This document shows positions 56,487 through 64,000 of a stretch of DNA of 64,000 nucleotides, piece after piece. Under the pieces are notes generated by a model. That model saw nothing but the letters and a program-made list of their open reading frames with translations. It was not told the DNA's origin and ran no database searches. Source of the stretch: Saliniramus fredricksonii (GTDB lineage: Bacteria; Pseudomonadota; Alphaproteobacteria; Rhizobiales; Beijerinckiaceae); the NCBI RefSeq assembly GCF_900094735.1, contig NZ_FMBM01000002.1:992001-1056000 (forward strand), written 5' to 3'. The position numbers and the translations under genes are program-made. Numbering within the stretch: the first letter of the stretch is position 1; each line of letters begins with the position of its first letter.

Positions 56487-58606
56487 TCACCCCGCCCGCA
56501 GCAGCCGGACGCCGGCATCGCGCTCAAACAGGTAGAGCAGGGCGCGCAGGGCGTCGCTGCGGTTGCCTTCGAGCTCGCGGTCGCGTTCCATGATGAGGCG
56601 GGCCTCGTCGCGGGCGACGGCGAGCAGGTCGCCGTCGGTTTCGAGGCGCGCGAGCCTGAATCCGGGCAGGCCGGACTGGCGCGAGCCCAGCATCTCGCCC
56701 TCGCCGCGCAGGCGCAGATCCTCCTCGGCGATGCGGAATCCGTCCTCCGTTTCGCGCATGATCTCGAGGCGCGCCTTGGCCGTCTCGCCGAGCGGGCCTT
56801 TATAGAGCAGCAGGCAGGTCGAGGCGTCGGCGCCGCGCCCGATGCGCCCGCGCAGCTGATGCAACTGGGCGAGGCCGAAGCGCTCGGCATGCTCGATCAC
56901 CATGATCGTGGCTTGCGGCACGTCGACCCCGACCTCGATCACCGTGGTGGAGACCAGGATCTTCGTCTCGCCGGCGATGAAACGCTCCATCGCCGCGTCT
57001 TTCTCCGGCCCGGACAGTTTGCCGTGGACGAGGCCGACCGCCTCGCCGTAGATGCGCCGCAGATCCTCCGCACGCTCCTCGGCGGCCGCGAGGTCGAGCG
57101 CCTCGGATTCGCCGACCAGCGGGCAGACCCAGTAGACCCGCGCGCCGCCATCCAGCGCCCGCCCGATGCTGCCGACGACTTCGCCCAGGCGTTCGAGCGA
57201 GATCAGCTTGGTGGCGATGGGTTTGCGCCCGGCCGGTTTCTCGTCGAGGACGGAGATGTCCATATCGCCGAAATGGGCCAGCGCCAGCGTGCGCGGGATC
57301 GGCGTTGCCGTCATGACGAGCACATCCACCGCCTCGCCCTTGGCGCCGAGCGCCAGGCGCTGATGCACGCCGAAACGGTGCTGTTCGTCGACCACGGCGA
57401 GGCCGAGATCCTTGAAGATGACGTTCTCCTGAAACAGCGCATGCGTGCCGATGACGATGTCGATGCTGCCGGCGGCGAGCGCTTCGAGCACGGCGCGGCG
57501 TGCGCTCGCCTTGTCGCGCCCGGTGGTGAGGGCGATGCGCAGGCCCTGCGCCTCGACCATGGGTTTGAGGCGTTCATAATGCTGGCGCGCGAGGATCTCC
57601 GTCGGCGCCATCATCGCCGCCTGCCGTCCGGCCTCGATGGCACTCGCCATGGCGAGCAGGCCCACGACGGTCTTGCCGGCGCCGACATCGCCCTGGAGGA
57701 GGCGCAGCATGCGCTTGTCGCAGACCATGTCCTCGCGGATCTCGCTGACGGTCCGCGCCTGCGCCCCCGTCAGCGGGAAGGGCAGGGCCTGCGTGAAGGC
57801 CTCGACCAGGCGCCCGTCACCCGCATTGGTGCGTCCAGGCTTGCGGCGCATGCGCGAGCGCACGATGGCGAGGGCGAGCTGGGAGGCGAGGAGCTCGTCA
57901 TAGGCGAGCCGCCGCCGCGCCGGATTGCGCTCCAGCGCCTCGGCCTTCGCCGCCTCGGCGTCGGGCGGGCGGTGGAGCGCGGCGAGCGCCTCGCGAAAGG
58001 GCGGGAAGGCGTTGCGCTGCATCCAGGCCAAATCCTGCCATTCGGGGAGCTCGGGAACCCGCTCCAGCGCGGCATTGGTAAAGCGCGCGATCAACCGCGA
58101 GGTCAGGCCCTCGGTCTGGCCGTAGACGGGTTCGACGCTGGGCAGCTTGTCGGCCTCTCGGGCATCGAGGATGCGATCGGGATGCACCATCTGGCGCCGC
58201 CCGTCCCATAATTCGATCTTGCCCGAGATGATCTTTTGTGCGCCCACCGGCAACAGGCCCTGGATGCGCTGGCGGGGCATGTTGAAGAAGATCAGGGCGA
58301 TATCGCCGGTCGCATCCTCGACGACGACGCGATACGGGGCTTTCGAGCGATTGAGCGGGCCCGGCTGGTGATCGACCACGGTGACGGCGAGCGTCACCTG
58401 CTCGCCGACGGGGCCTCGGCAATCGAGCCGCGCAGCCGCCGGTCGATCCCGCCGGTGGGGATGTGAAAGAGCAGATCGACGATCCGCGCCGGCTGGCCTT
58501 GCGCACCGACGAGCCGGTCGATCAGGGGCGCGATCTTGGGCCCGACGCCCGGCACGCTCGTTGCCGGGGCGAAATAGGGGTCGAGTATGGCGGGACGCAG
58601 GGACAT
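56487..58606 (-). pseudogene. recG: ATP-dependent DNA helicase RecG, frameshifted near the N-terminus
   Basis: RecG remodels stalled replication forks and Holliday junctions. The N-terminal wedge-domain start MSLRPAILDPYFAPATS runs in one frame to RRLRGSIAEAP; from VGEQVTLAVTVVDHQ onward the protein continues in another frame to the stop, with GDVGAGKTVVGLLA, DEQHRFG and QLRGRIGRG motifs intact. The change of frame falls at the C4 run 58410-58413 (G4 on the plus strand); adding one base there gives exactly 707 codons. This may be a real disruption, phase variation by slippage or a sequence error in a homopolymer. The remaining helicase is otherwise full length. Confidence 0.88.
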
Positions 58607-58777
58607 CTGTGGATCGGCGCTCGCTCGGAATGGCTGGTTTTCGCACGCAGGCAAGCTATATACCCCGTCAGACCGAACCCGGCGAGGCCTTCGCGCGATT
58701 TCGCCCAAAAGGCGCGCGCAGGGTTTCCGTCCAAACGCATGCGTGGCGCCACCCGCGCGATCCAAGGAGACTGCCTC

Positions 58778-59074
58778 ATGACCGGCACCACCCGCTCCAG
58801 CGCCGATCTCGACGTGCGTCGTCGTCGCATCCTGTTCCGCTCCTGGCATCGCGGCATCCGCGAGATGGATCTGCTGATGGGCCAGTTCGCGGATGCGCGC
58901 ATCGGCGAGATGACCGATGCCGCGCTCGACATTTACGAAGCGCTGATCGAGGTGCCCGATCGCGACCTGTTCCGCTGGCTCACCGGCGAGGCCCCGGTGC
59001 CTGAAAATTACGACACCCCGGTCTTCCGCGACCTGAAGGGTTTCCATCAGCATAGCGGCCCGATCAACGTCTGA
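58778..59074 (+). CDS. sdhE: Succinate dehydrogenase assembly factor (FAD assembly, SdhE/CptB)
   Basis: This 98-residue protein promotes FAD attachment to SdhA. The conserved core RRRILFRSWHRGIREMDLLM contains the RGxxE motif (RGIRE), followed by an acidic helix and FRWLTGEAPVP. AAGGAGACTGCCTC precedes the start. It diverges from recG, an arrangement conserved in Rhizobiales, but mfd, which usually follows sdhE there, lies about 15 kb away on the other strand. Confidence 0.92.
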   Translation: MTGTTRSSADLDVRRRRILFRSWHRGIREMDLLMGQFADARIGEMTDAALDIYEALIEVPDRDLFRWLTGEAPVPENYDTPVFRDLKGFHQHSGPINV

Positions 59075-59085
59075 CGCGGATCGTC

Positions 59086-60435
59086 TCAGCCCGAGCCGTC
59101 ATCATGCGTGTGCCGGATCCGGCGCACAAGCAGCGCGAGGGCGATCAGGATGACCGGAATCGCCGCCGCCGTCACGATGGTGGGATCGACGGCGAAACCG
59201 GCCTCGCGTGCACCCGTGAGGCCACGATGCAGAAGGCCGCTGATGTAATAGGTGATCGCCGCGACGGAGAGCCCCTCCACCGTCTGCTGCAGCCGCAATT
59301 GCGTGCGCGCACGGGCATTCATGGTCTGGAGCAGATTGCTGTTCTGGCTCTCCAGCTCGACATCGACACGTGCGCGCAGAAGCTGCGCGGCGCGGGAGAG
59401 CTTGCGGGAGAGGTTGGCCTGGCGCTCCTCGGTCGACAGGCAGGTGCGTATTGCAGGCTGGAGCCGCCTGTCGAGGAAGGATGACCAGGAATCATAACCC
59501 GTGACGGGTTTTTCAGCGATCGCCTCCAGCCGCAGCCGCACGAGATCGCCATAGGCGCGCGTGGCGCCGAAGCGATACAGTGAAGCGGCCGCGTCGCTCT
59601 CCAGTTCAGCGGCGAGACCGGTCAGGGCATCCAGCAGCCGGCGATTGTCGGTAAAACCCTTGCTGTGGCGCATCTCTTCGAGAAGACCGGGCAGGGTGGT
59701 CTCGATCCGCCGGATCGTCGGCGCGAGGGCCTGCGCTTCGGGCAGGCCGAGCAGCGCCATGGTGCGATAGGTCTCGATTTCCAGAAGCCGCTGCACCAAT
59801 GCGCCGCCCTGGGCTGGGCTGAGCCCGCGATCCTCGACAAGGATGCGCACGAAACCATGCGCGTCCGCCCGGAAATCCGTGATGACCCGGGCCGCACCGC
59901 CTTCCACATCGGCAATGGCGAGATTGGCTTCACCGAAAACGCTCTTCAGATCAGCCGACCCGCCATGCAGGGTAAGGTCCACGGCGACCATCAGGAGGCC
60001 GCAGCCGTTGTCATCGTCTTGCAGATCCTGCAATCCGTCCATGACGCGCGCAAGACGATCCGGGGCGGGTTCATGCGTATCAGCTCCGCTGCCCCCGCCG
60101 CCATTGCCGGGAAATTCCCAGGTATAGGTGGTGAACTCGCCGTGACTTTCGAAGCGCAGGGCGACGCCGGAGCATTGCGCGCGATGATGGCGTGCGCTCT
60201 CGGCAGGCAAGGGCAGGCCGCGCGCTTCGCACCATTGCGCGAGCCGTGCCCGCGCCTGGCCTGCCGCTTCCTCATCGGTCATGAAGGCGAGATGGATGAC
60301 GCGATGCGGCGCTGTGAGTGGCGCGAACGGACGCGCATGCATTTCCGCCAGCAGTCGACCGCGCAGCGGATGTTGTCGGAATTGCAGCGGGGGTGCGGGT
60401 GCGTCACCAGCGTGATGCGTCTGCGCGCCACTCAT
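59086..60435 (-). CDS. DUF3422 family membrane protein
   Basis: This 449-residue protein matches the uncharacterised DUF3422 family. The N-terminal HPLRGRLLAEMHARPFAPL and RVIHLAFM, then FESHGEFTTYTWEFPG are the hallmarks; a helical middle and two C-terminal hydrophobic segments (about residues 385-440) follow. It is probably membrane anchored by its C-terminus. Start MSGAQTHH has GAGGTTGAAAAG upstream, preferable to an ATG 60 bases earlier. It is convergent with sdhE (11 bases). Function unknown. Confidence 0.87.
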   Translation of the reverse strand: MSGAQTHHAGDAPAPPLQFRQHPLRGRLLAEMHARPFAPLTAPHRVIHLAFMTDEEAAGQARARLAQWCEARGLPLPAESARHHRAQCSGVALRFESHGEFTTYTWEFPGNGGGGSGADTHEPAPDRLARVMDGLQDLQDDDNGCGLLMVAVDLTLHGGSADLKSVFGEANLAIADVEGGAARVITDFRADAHGFVRILVEDRGLSPAQGGALVQRLLEIETYRTMALLGLPEAQALAPTIRRIETTLPGLLEEMRHSKGFTDNRRLLDALTGLAAELESDAAASLYRFGATRAYGDLVRLRLEAIAEKPVTGYDSWSSFLDRRLQPAIRTCLSTEERQANLSRKLSRAAQLLRARVDVELESQNSNLLQTMNARARTQLRLQQTVEGLSVAAITYYISGLLHRGLTGAREAGFAVDPTIVTAAAIPVILIALALLVRRIRHTHDDGSG

Positions 60436-60646
60436 CTTTTCAACCTCGCCGTATTGCGCGAACTGCACCATGGCCGAAATCTCGGCTTTCGCCAACCACG
60501 CGACGTCACACCATGCGCGTCGATGCCGGGATATGGGGAGCGCGTCGTCGCTTCTCGCGCGCTTGCGAATGGCGGCTGAGAATGCAAATGGTGTACCTTA
60601 TACCAGGGCCGGCCATGGAGCCCGCCCAGAGCGAGTCGTTCCATCC

Positions 60647-61474
60647 ATGTCAGAGACCAAACCCTTCGGCGCATTTTCTCCTTCCGGATCCGTGGCGCGC
60701 ATCATCAGATGGACGCGTGCTGCGTCTGATACCTGGCTGTCGAAGCGCATGACTTTTCTGTTGCGCCGAATCGCCCTGAAGAGGCTTGCGGGTGCGCCGG
60801 TCGACATCGAGACCTTCGGCGCGAACATGCGGTTGTTCCCCTACAACAATGTCAGCGAGAAACGCGTTCTCTTCACGCCGCAATTCTTCGACCCGCTGGA
60901 GCGCGAGATCCTCGCAACGCGAATCCGGGACGGTTTCATTTTCGTCGATATCGGAGCCAATATCGGCGCCTATTCGCTGTTTGTGGCCATGCATGCCGGA
61001 GCGCGGGCGCGCATTCTGGCCATCGAGCCGCAACCCGATATCTTCGACCGCCTCGTCTTCAATATCCGCCAGAACCCTGGCGCCACGATCAAGGCTGTCG
61101 ATTGCGCCGTCGCCGACAAGCCGGGCGAGTTGACCCTGTTCATCGATCCGCGCAACAGCGGGGAATCCTCGGTGAAGGTTGTGGGTTCCGGCCAGGCCGG
61201 CGCGATCAGGGTTACGGCCACGACCTTGCAGGAACTGGTCGAGGCGGAGGGCTACGAGCGCATTGATGCACTCAAGCTGGATGTGGAGGGCGCCGAAGAC
61301 ATCATCCTCGAGCCCTTCTTGCGCAATGCTCCACAGGTGTTGCATCCGCAAATGATCATCATCGAGGATGGTACCGAGCGCTGGCAGACCGATTTGCCGC
61401 GTCTGCTCCAGGAGGCGGGTTACCGCGAGATCGCACGCACGCGGCTCAATCTGGTTTACGAGCGCGACGCATGA
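60647..61474 (+). CDS. FkbM family methyltransferase
   Basis: This 275-residue SAM-dependent methyltransferase shows the FkbM pattern: FVDIGANIGAYSLFVAM (motif I, about residues 102-118), ILAIEPQPDIFDRL, and LKLDVEGAEDIILEPF. Substrates in this family include sugars and polyketides; none is evident here. There are no membrane segments. The start is set at MSETKPFG by domain limits; upstream in-frame ATGs exist and none has a strong ribosome-binding site. It overlaps the next flavoprotein gene by four bases. Confidence 0.85.
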   Translation: MSETKPFGAFSPSGSVARIIRWTRAASDTWLSKRMTFLLRRIALKRLAGAPVDIETFGANMRLFPYNNVSEKRVLFTPQFFDPLEREILATRIRDGFIFVDIGANIGAYSLFVAMHAGARARILAIEPQPDIFDRLVFNIRQNPGATIKAVDCAVADKPGELTLFIDPRNSGESSVKVVGSGQAGAIRVTATTLQELVEAEGYERIDALKLDVEGAEDIILEPFLRNAPQVLHPQMIIIEDGTERWQTDLPRLLQEAGYREIARTRLNLVYERDA

Positions 61475-62724
61475 GCGCTGCCCCGGAAGCGGCTGGCGAC
61501 GGGGGCGTGGCCATTGTCGGCGCCGGCCCGGCAGGACTGATGGCGGCGCAGGCTCTCGCCGAGCGTGGCCATGCTGTGGTGATCTTTGAGCGCATGCCTT
61601 CGCCCGCGCGCAAATTCCTGCTGGCCGGGCGCGGCGGGCTCAATCTGACGCATAGCGAGCCTCAGCATGCCTTTCTCGCGCGCTATGGTGAGACACCGGA
61701 GCTGCTGGCGAAGGCGATCACGTCCTTCATGCCGCAGCACTTGCGCGACTGGAGCGATACGCTCGGCGAGCCGACCTTTGTCGGGTCGAGCGGGCGGGTC
61801 TTCCCGAAGAGCTTCAAGGCCTCGCCGCTGGCGCGCGCCTGGCTCGCCCGGCTGGCCGGGATGGGCGTCACCCTGAAGACACGCCACCGCTTCATCGGCT
61901 TCGACGGGCCGGACGGGCTCGTCTTCGAGACGCCGGAGGGAGAACAACGCATCCGCCCGGCGGCGACCCTTCTGGCGCTGGGCGGCGCGTCCTGGGCCCG
62001 GCTCGGCTCCGATGGCGCCTGGACCGGGCCGCTGAGCAAGGCAGGCGTCGCGATCAGCCCGCTCGCGCCCTCCAATGTGGGCTGCGAAATCGGCTGGAGC
62101 GAGACTTTCCGTGAACGCTTTGCCGGTGCGCCCCTCAAGCGCATCGCGCTGGCTTGCGGCGACATGATCCAGCGCGGCGAGGCGGTGGTCACCGAAACCG
62201 GGCTCGAAGGCGGGGCCGTCTATGCGCTGTCCCGGCCGTTGCGCGAGCAACTGGCCGGGGCGGGCGCTGCGCAACTCGTTGCCGATCTGCGGCCCGATCT
62301 GAGCGTCGACGAGATCGCGGCGAAACTGACGCGGGCCGGTGAATCGAAACGCAGCGACACGCTCAGCAACCGTCTGCGCAAGGCGCTTGCCCTCGATCCC
62401 GTCGCGATCGGCCTTTTGCGCGAGGCGCATGGCGTCGATCTGCCGCGCGCGCCGGAAGCACTCGCTGCGGCGATCAAGGCTGCGCCGCTCACCGTGACGG
62501 GTTTGCGCCCGATGGACCGGGCGATTTCCTCGGCGGGAGGGGTGGCGTTTCCAGCCATTGATGATGCGTTCATGCTCAAGGCGCGCCCGGGGACCTTCAT
62601 CGCCGGTGAGATGCTGGATTGGGAAGCGCCCACGGGCGGTTATCTGCTCCAGGCCTGCTTCGCCACCGGCGTTGCGGCGGGGGAGGGGATCGCGGCCTGG
62701 CTCAAGGCGCGCGAAAGCGCATGA
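61471..62724 (+). CDS. HI0933-type NAD(P)/FAD-dependent oxidoreductase
   Basis: This 417-residue flavoprotein has the dinucleotide-binding motif VAIVGAGPAGLMAAQALAER at the N-terminus, the LLAGRGGLNLTHSEP stretch typical of the HI0933/BaiN family, and a C-terminal GEMLDWEAPTGGYLLQACFA FAD-binding region. The substrate is unknown. It overlaps the FkbM gene by ATGA, so the two are co-translated, though a functional link is unclear. ndk with its own promoter follows. Confidence 0.87.
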   Translation: MSAAPEAAGDGGVAIVGAGPAGLMAAQALAERGHAVVIFERMPSPARKFLLAGRGGLNLTHSEPQHAFLARYGETPELLAKAITSFMPQHLRDWSDTLGEPTFVGSSGRVFPKSFKASPLARAWLARLAGMGVTLKTRHRFIGFDGPDGLVFETPEGEQRIRPAATLLALGGASWARLGSDGAWTGPLSKAGVAISPLAPSNVGCEIGWSETFRERFAGAPLKRIALACGDMIQRGEAVVTETGLEGGAVYALSRPLREQLAGAGAAQLVADLRPDLSVDEIAAKLTRAGESKRSDTLSNRLRKALALDPVAIGLLREAHGVDLPRAPEALAAAIKAAPLTVTGLRPMDRAISSAGGVAFPAIDDAFMLKARPGTFIAGEMLDWEAPTGGYLLQACFATGVAAGEGIAAWLKARESA

Positions 62725-62740
62725 AGGTCGCCGAAGATGC

Positions 62741-62769
62741 TTGAGAGCCGGGGCTTGCCCGGCTATAAG
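62741..62769 (+). promoter_or_regulatory. Promoter of ndk
   Basis: TTGAGA (62741-62746) and TATAAG (62764-62769) are exactly 17 bases apart, a good sigma-70 match, with predicted start near 62776 and the ndk ATG at 62811. Confidence 0.65.
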
Positions 62770-62810
62770 CGCCGCACCATCTATACCATTCCAAAAAGAA
62801 CGGATCTCCC

Positions 62811-63233
62811 ATGGCCATCGAGCGCACCTTCTCGATCATCAAGCCCGACGCGACCAAGCGCAACCTGACCGGCGCCATCAACGCTGTTTTCGAGGAAGCG
62901 GGCCTGCGCATCGTCGCGCAGAAGCGCATCCTCATGACCACTGCCCAGGCGCAGGAATTCTACGCCGTGCACAAGGAACGCCCGTTCTATGGCGAGTTGG
63001 TCGAATTCATGACCTCGGCGCCGGTCGTGGTGCAGGTACTGGAAGGCGAGAACGCCGTCGCTAAGCATCGCGAAGTGATGGGTGCCACCAACCCGGCTGA
63101 AGCCGCCGAGGGCACCATCCGCAAGAAGTTCGCGCTCTCCGTGGGCGAGAATTCCGTGCACGGCTCCGATTCCGCCGAGAATGCCGCGATCGAGATCGCG
63201 CAGTTCTTCGCCGGTATGGAAATCGTCGGCTGA
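62811..63233 (+). CDS. ndk: Nucleoside diphosphate kinase
   Basis: This 140-residue enzyme equilibrates nucleoside di- and triphosphates. [16 protein letters not shown] at the N-terminus and the catalytic His in [14 protein letters not shown] are intact, as is [15 protein letters not shown]. Length is standard. It has its own promoter and is followed by a strong hairpin, so it forms a single-gene unit. Confidence 0.97.
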   Translation: MAIERTFSIIKPDATKRNLTGAINAVFEEAGLRIVAQKRILMTTAQAQEFYAVHKERPFYGELVEFMTSAPVVVQVLEGENAVAKHREVMGATNPAEAAEGTIRKKFALSVGENSVHGSDSAENAAIEIAQFFAGMEIVG

Positions 63234-63246
63234 TTTCGCAGTGCTT

Positions 63247-63277
63247 TCCGGGCGACGCCGCGTCGCCCGGATGCTTT
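63247..63277 (+). terminator. Probable terminator after ndk
   Basis: TCCGGGCGACG (63247-63257), loop CCG, CGTCGCCCGGA (63261-63271): a perfect 11-bp stem, followed by TGCTTT. The T run is short, but the stem is very stable and lies 14 bases after the ndk stop. Confidence 0.6.
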
Positions 63278-63305
63278 CGCTCGCGCCCCGTATCGGAGAG
63301 ATGCC

Positions 63306-63608
63306 ATGGAGACGCCCACGGTTGCCCTGCAGGTCTGGGTGCTCGGTGCCTTCGATCCGGTGTTGATCGCCATTGCCGCGTTTCTCGGCTGGAAGGCGGA
63401 CCAGTTCGCCAAGGTCTTCATCGCGGCGATCGCGGCCCTGCTGATCTCGGTGCCCGTCTCCTGGGGCATCAATGCGCTCGGCCTGCCCTGGATCGCACCC
63501 GTTGGTGGCGAGCAGCCGATGCTGCTGCAAGTGCGCACCGGCGGCGCCATTATCTGGGCAAGCCTGGCCTATTTTGCGCACAGGTTGCGTGATCGCGCCA
63601 AATCCTGA
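63306..63608 (+). CDS. Small hypothetical membrane protein
   Basis: This 100-residue protein has three hydrophobic segments (about residues 8-27, 35-58 and 76-92). GGAGAG stands just before the ATG, supporting translation. The text FLGWKADQFAKVFIAAIAALL is compatible with a small inner-membrane protein. I recognise no family and cannot assign a role. It is convergent with the next small gene, six bases apart. Confidence 0.68.
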   Translation: METPTVALQVWVLGAFDPVLIAIAAFLGWKADQFAKVFIAAIAALLISVPVSWGINALGLPWIAPVGGEQPMLLQVRTGGAIIWASLAYFAHRLRDRAKS

Positions 63609-63614
63609 ACTGGT

Positions 63615-63887
63615 CTACTGCGCGTCGATTGTCGGCTCGCCCTGCGGTAGCGTTGCTGTCGGCGCCTGTCCGACCTCCGTGGTGCCGAAGGTCAACAGGC
63701 TGATCAGGCCGATCAGCACAACCGCGCCGATGAGCACCCAGATCCAGAGCGAGGATGTGCGGCGCGCGGGTTTCGGGCGCTGGTCGATCTGATCGGGATC
63801 GTGACCCGGCTGCATCAGGTTCGGGTTGCGATGGGGTGCGTTCGGATCATGCTCCGTGGGCCGCTGCCCGGGATCGCGCTGCGTCAT
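63615..63887 (-). CDS. Small single-pass membrane protein, hypothetical
   Basis: This 90-residue protein has a hydrophilic Pro/Asp/His/Arg-rich N-terminal half (about residues 1-43) and one transmembrane segment (LWIWVLIGAVVLIGLISLLTF begins near residue 47; only the part LWIWVLIGAVVL is diagnostic), then a short exposed tail. GGAGGCCC precedes the ATG. No family is recognised. The last 113 bases of the window upstream of it hold nothing I can name. Confidence 0.65.
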   Translation of the reverse strand: MTQRDPGQRPTEHDPNAPHRNPNLMQPGHDPDQIDQRPKPARRTSSLWIWVLIGAVVLIGLISLLTFGTTEVGQAPTATLPQGEPTIDAQ

Positions 63888-64000
63888 GACGGGCCTCCTC
63901 AGGCTTTCTCGGTTCGGTATTCTCGACAGGTAACGCGCCTGCGGGCGCGAAGTTGCATCGGATTTCCGCAGGGCGGATGCATGTCGAGTCTTGCAGTGGG

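Noticed and set aside
60588-60604. Near-palindrome TGGTGTA-CCT-TATACCA upstream of the FkbM gene
   Set aside because: One mismatch, short arms and no second copy; too weak to call an operator.

Overview
The window is a GC-rich, gene-dense chromosomal segment of an alphaproteobacterium, most likely of the order Hyphomicrobiales (Rhizobiales). The assignment is inference from gene order and family-specific features: the run nuoN, birA, rnj, mce, DUF1467, proS, lolC, lolD; NuoE with a C-terminal helix-hairpin-helix-like extension; sufA next to a TfoX-N gene; and the DUF3422, DUF1467 and HI0933-type flavoprotein families. I see no prophage, insertion sequence, CRISPR array or defence island. Nearly all genes are housekeeping.

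Layout. 0.1-9 kb: a DEAD-box RNA helicase, a diguanylate cyclase, TfoX-N and SufA, KdsB, PheA, NudC, a HIT protein and FadD. 9-13 kb: an acetolactate synthase locus (ilvB, GST, ilvN) behind a well-formed leader-peptide attenuator, then tRNA-Asp. 13.2-15.4 kb: a PilZ protein, an AI-2E family permease and an HdeA-like periplasmic protein. 15.6-31.1 kb: the complete complex I operon nuoA-N, with an extra two-helix membrane gene between nuoH and nuoI. 31.1-38.3 kb: birA, RNase J, methylmalonyl-CoA epimerase, DUF1467, proS and lolCD, with a probable antisense-strand small RNA before proS. 38.3-43.3 kb: xthA, a CoA-binding protein and mfd, all on the minus strand. 43.5-45.9 kb: a periplasmic rhodanese, a YeeE/YedE transporter and a 60-residue protein. 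46-50 kb: maf, an acyl-CoA synthetase, yacG, a small secreted protein and an EAL phosphodiesterase. 50-56 kb: a gamma-glutamyltransferase family protein, an AllA-like lyase, an AmpD-like amidase, a frameshifted DUF3047 gene and adenine deaminase. 56-64 kb: trmO, a frameshifted recG, sdhE, DUF3422, an FkbM methyltransferase, a flavoprotein, ndk and two small membrane proteins.

How genes work together. The nuo genes encode the proton-pumping NADH dehydrogenase. ilvB and ilvN encode the two subunits of acetolactate synthase, apparently controlled by branched-chain amino-acid supply. lolC and lolD form the inner-membrane lipoprotein-release ABC transporter. The rhodanese, YeeE/YedE protein and 60-residue protein look like a small sulfane-sulfur or thiosulfate unit.

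The least expected signals are non-coding. They are a promoter-to-terminator small-RNA unit at 34.53-34.72 kb, an intrinsic-terminator-like hairpin directly before the mfd start, a hairpin that buries the Shine-Dalgarno sequence of the PilZ gene, and the ilv leader. Two genes, recG and the DUF3047 gene, each carry a one-base indel; these could be real inactivations or sequence errors.
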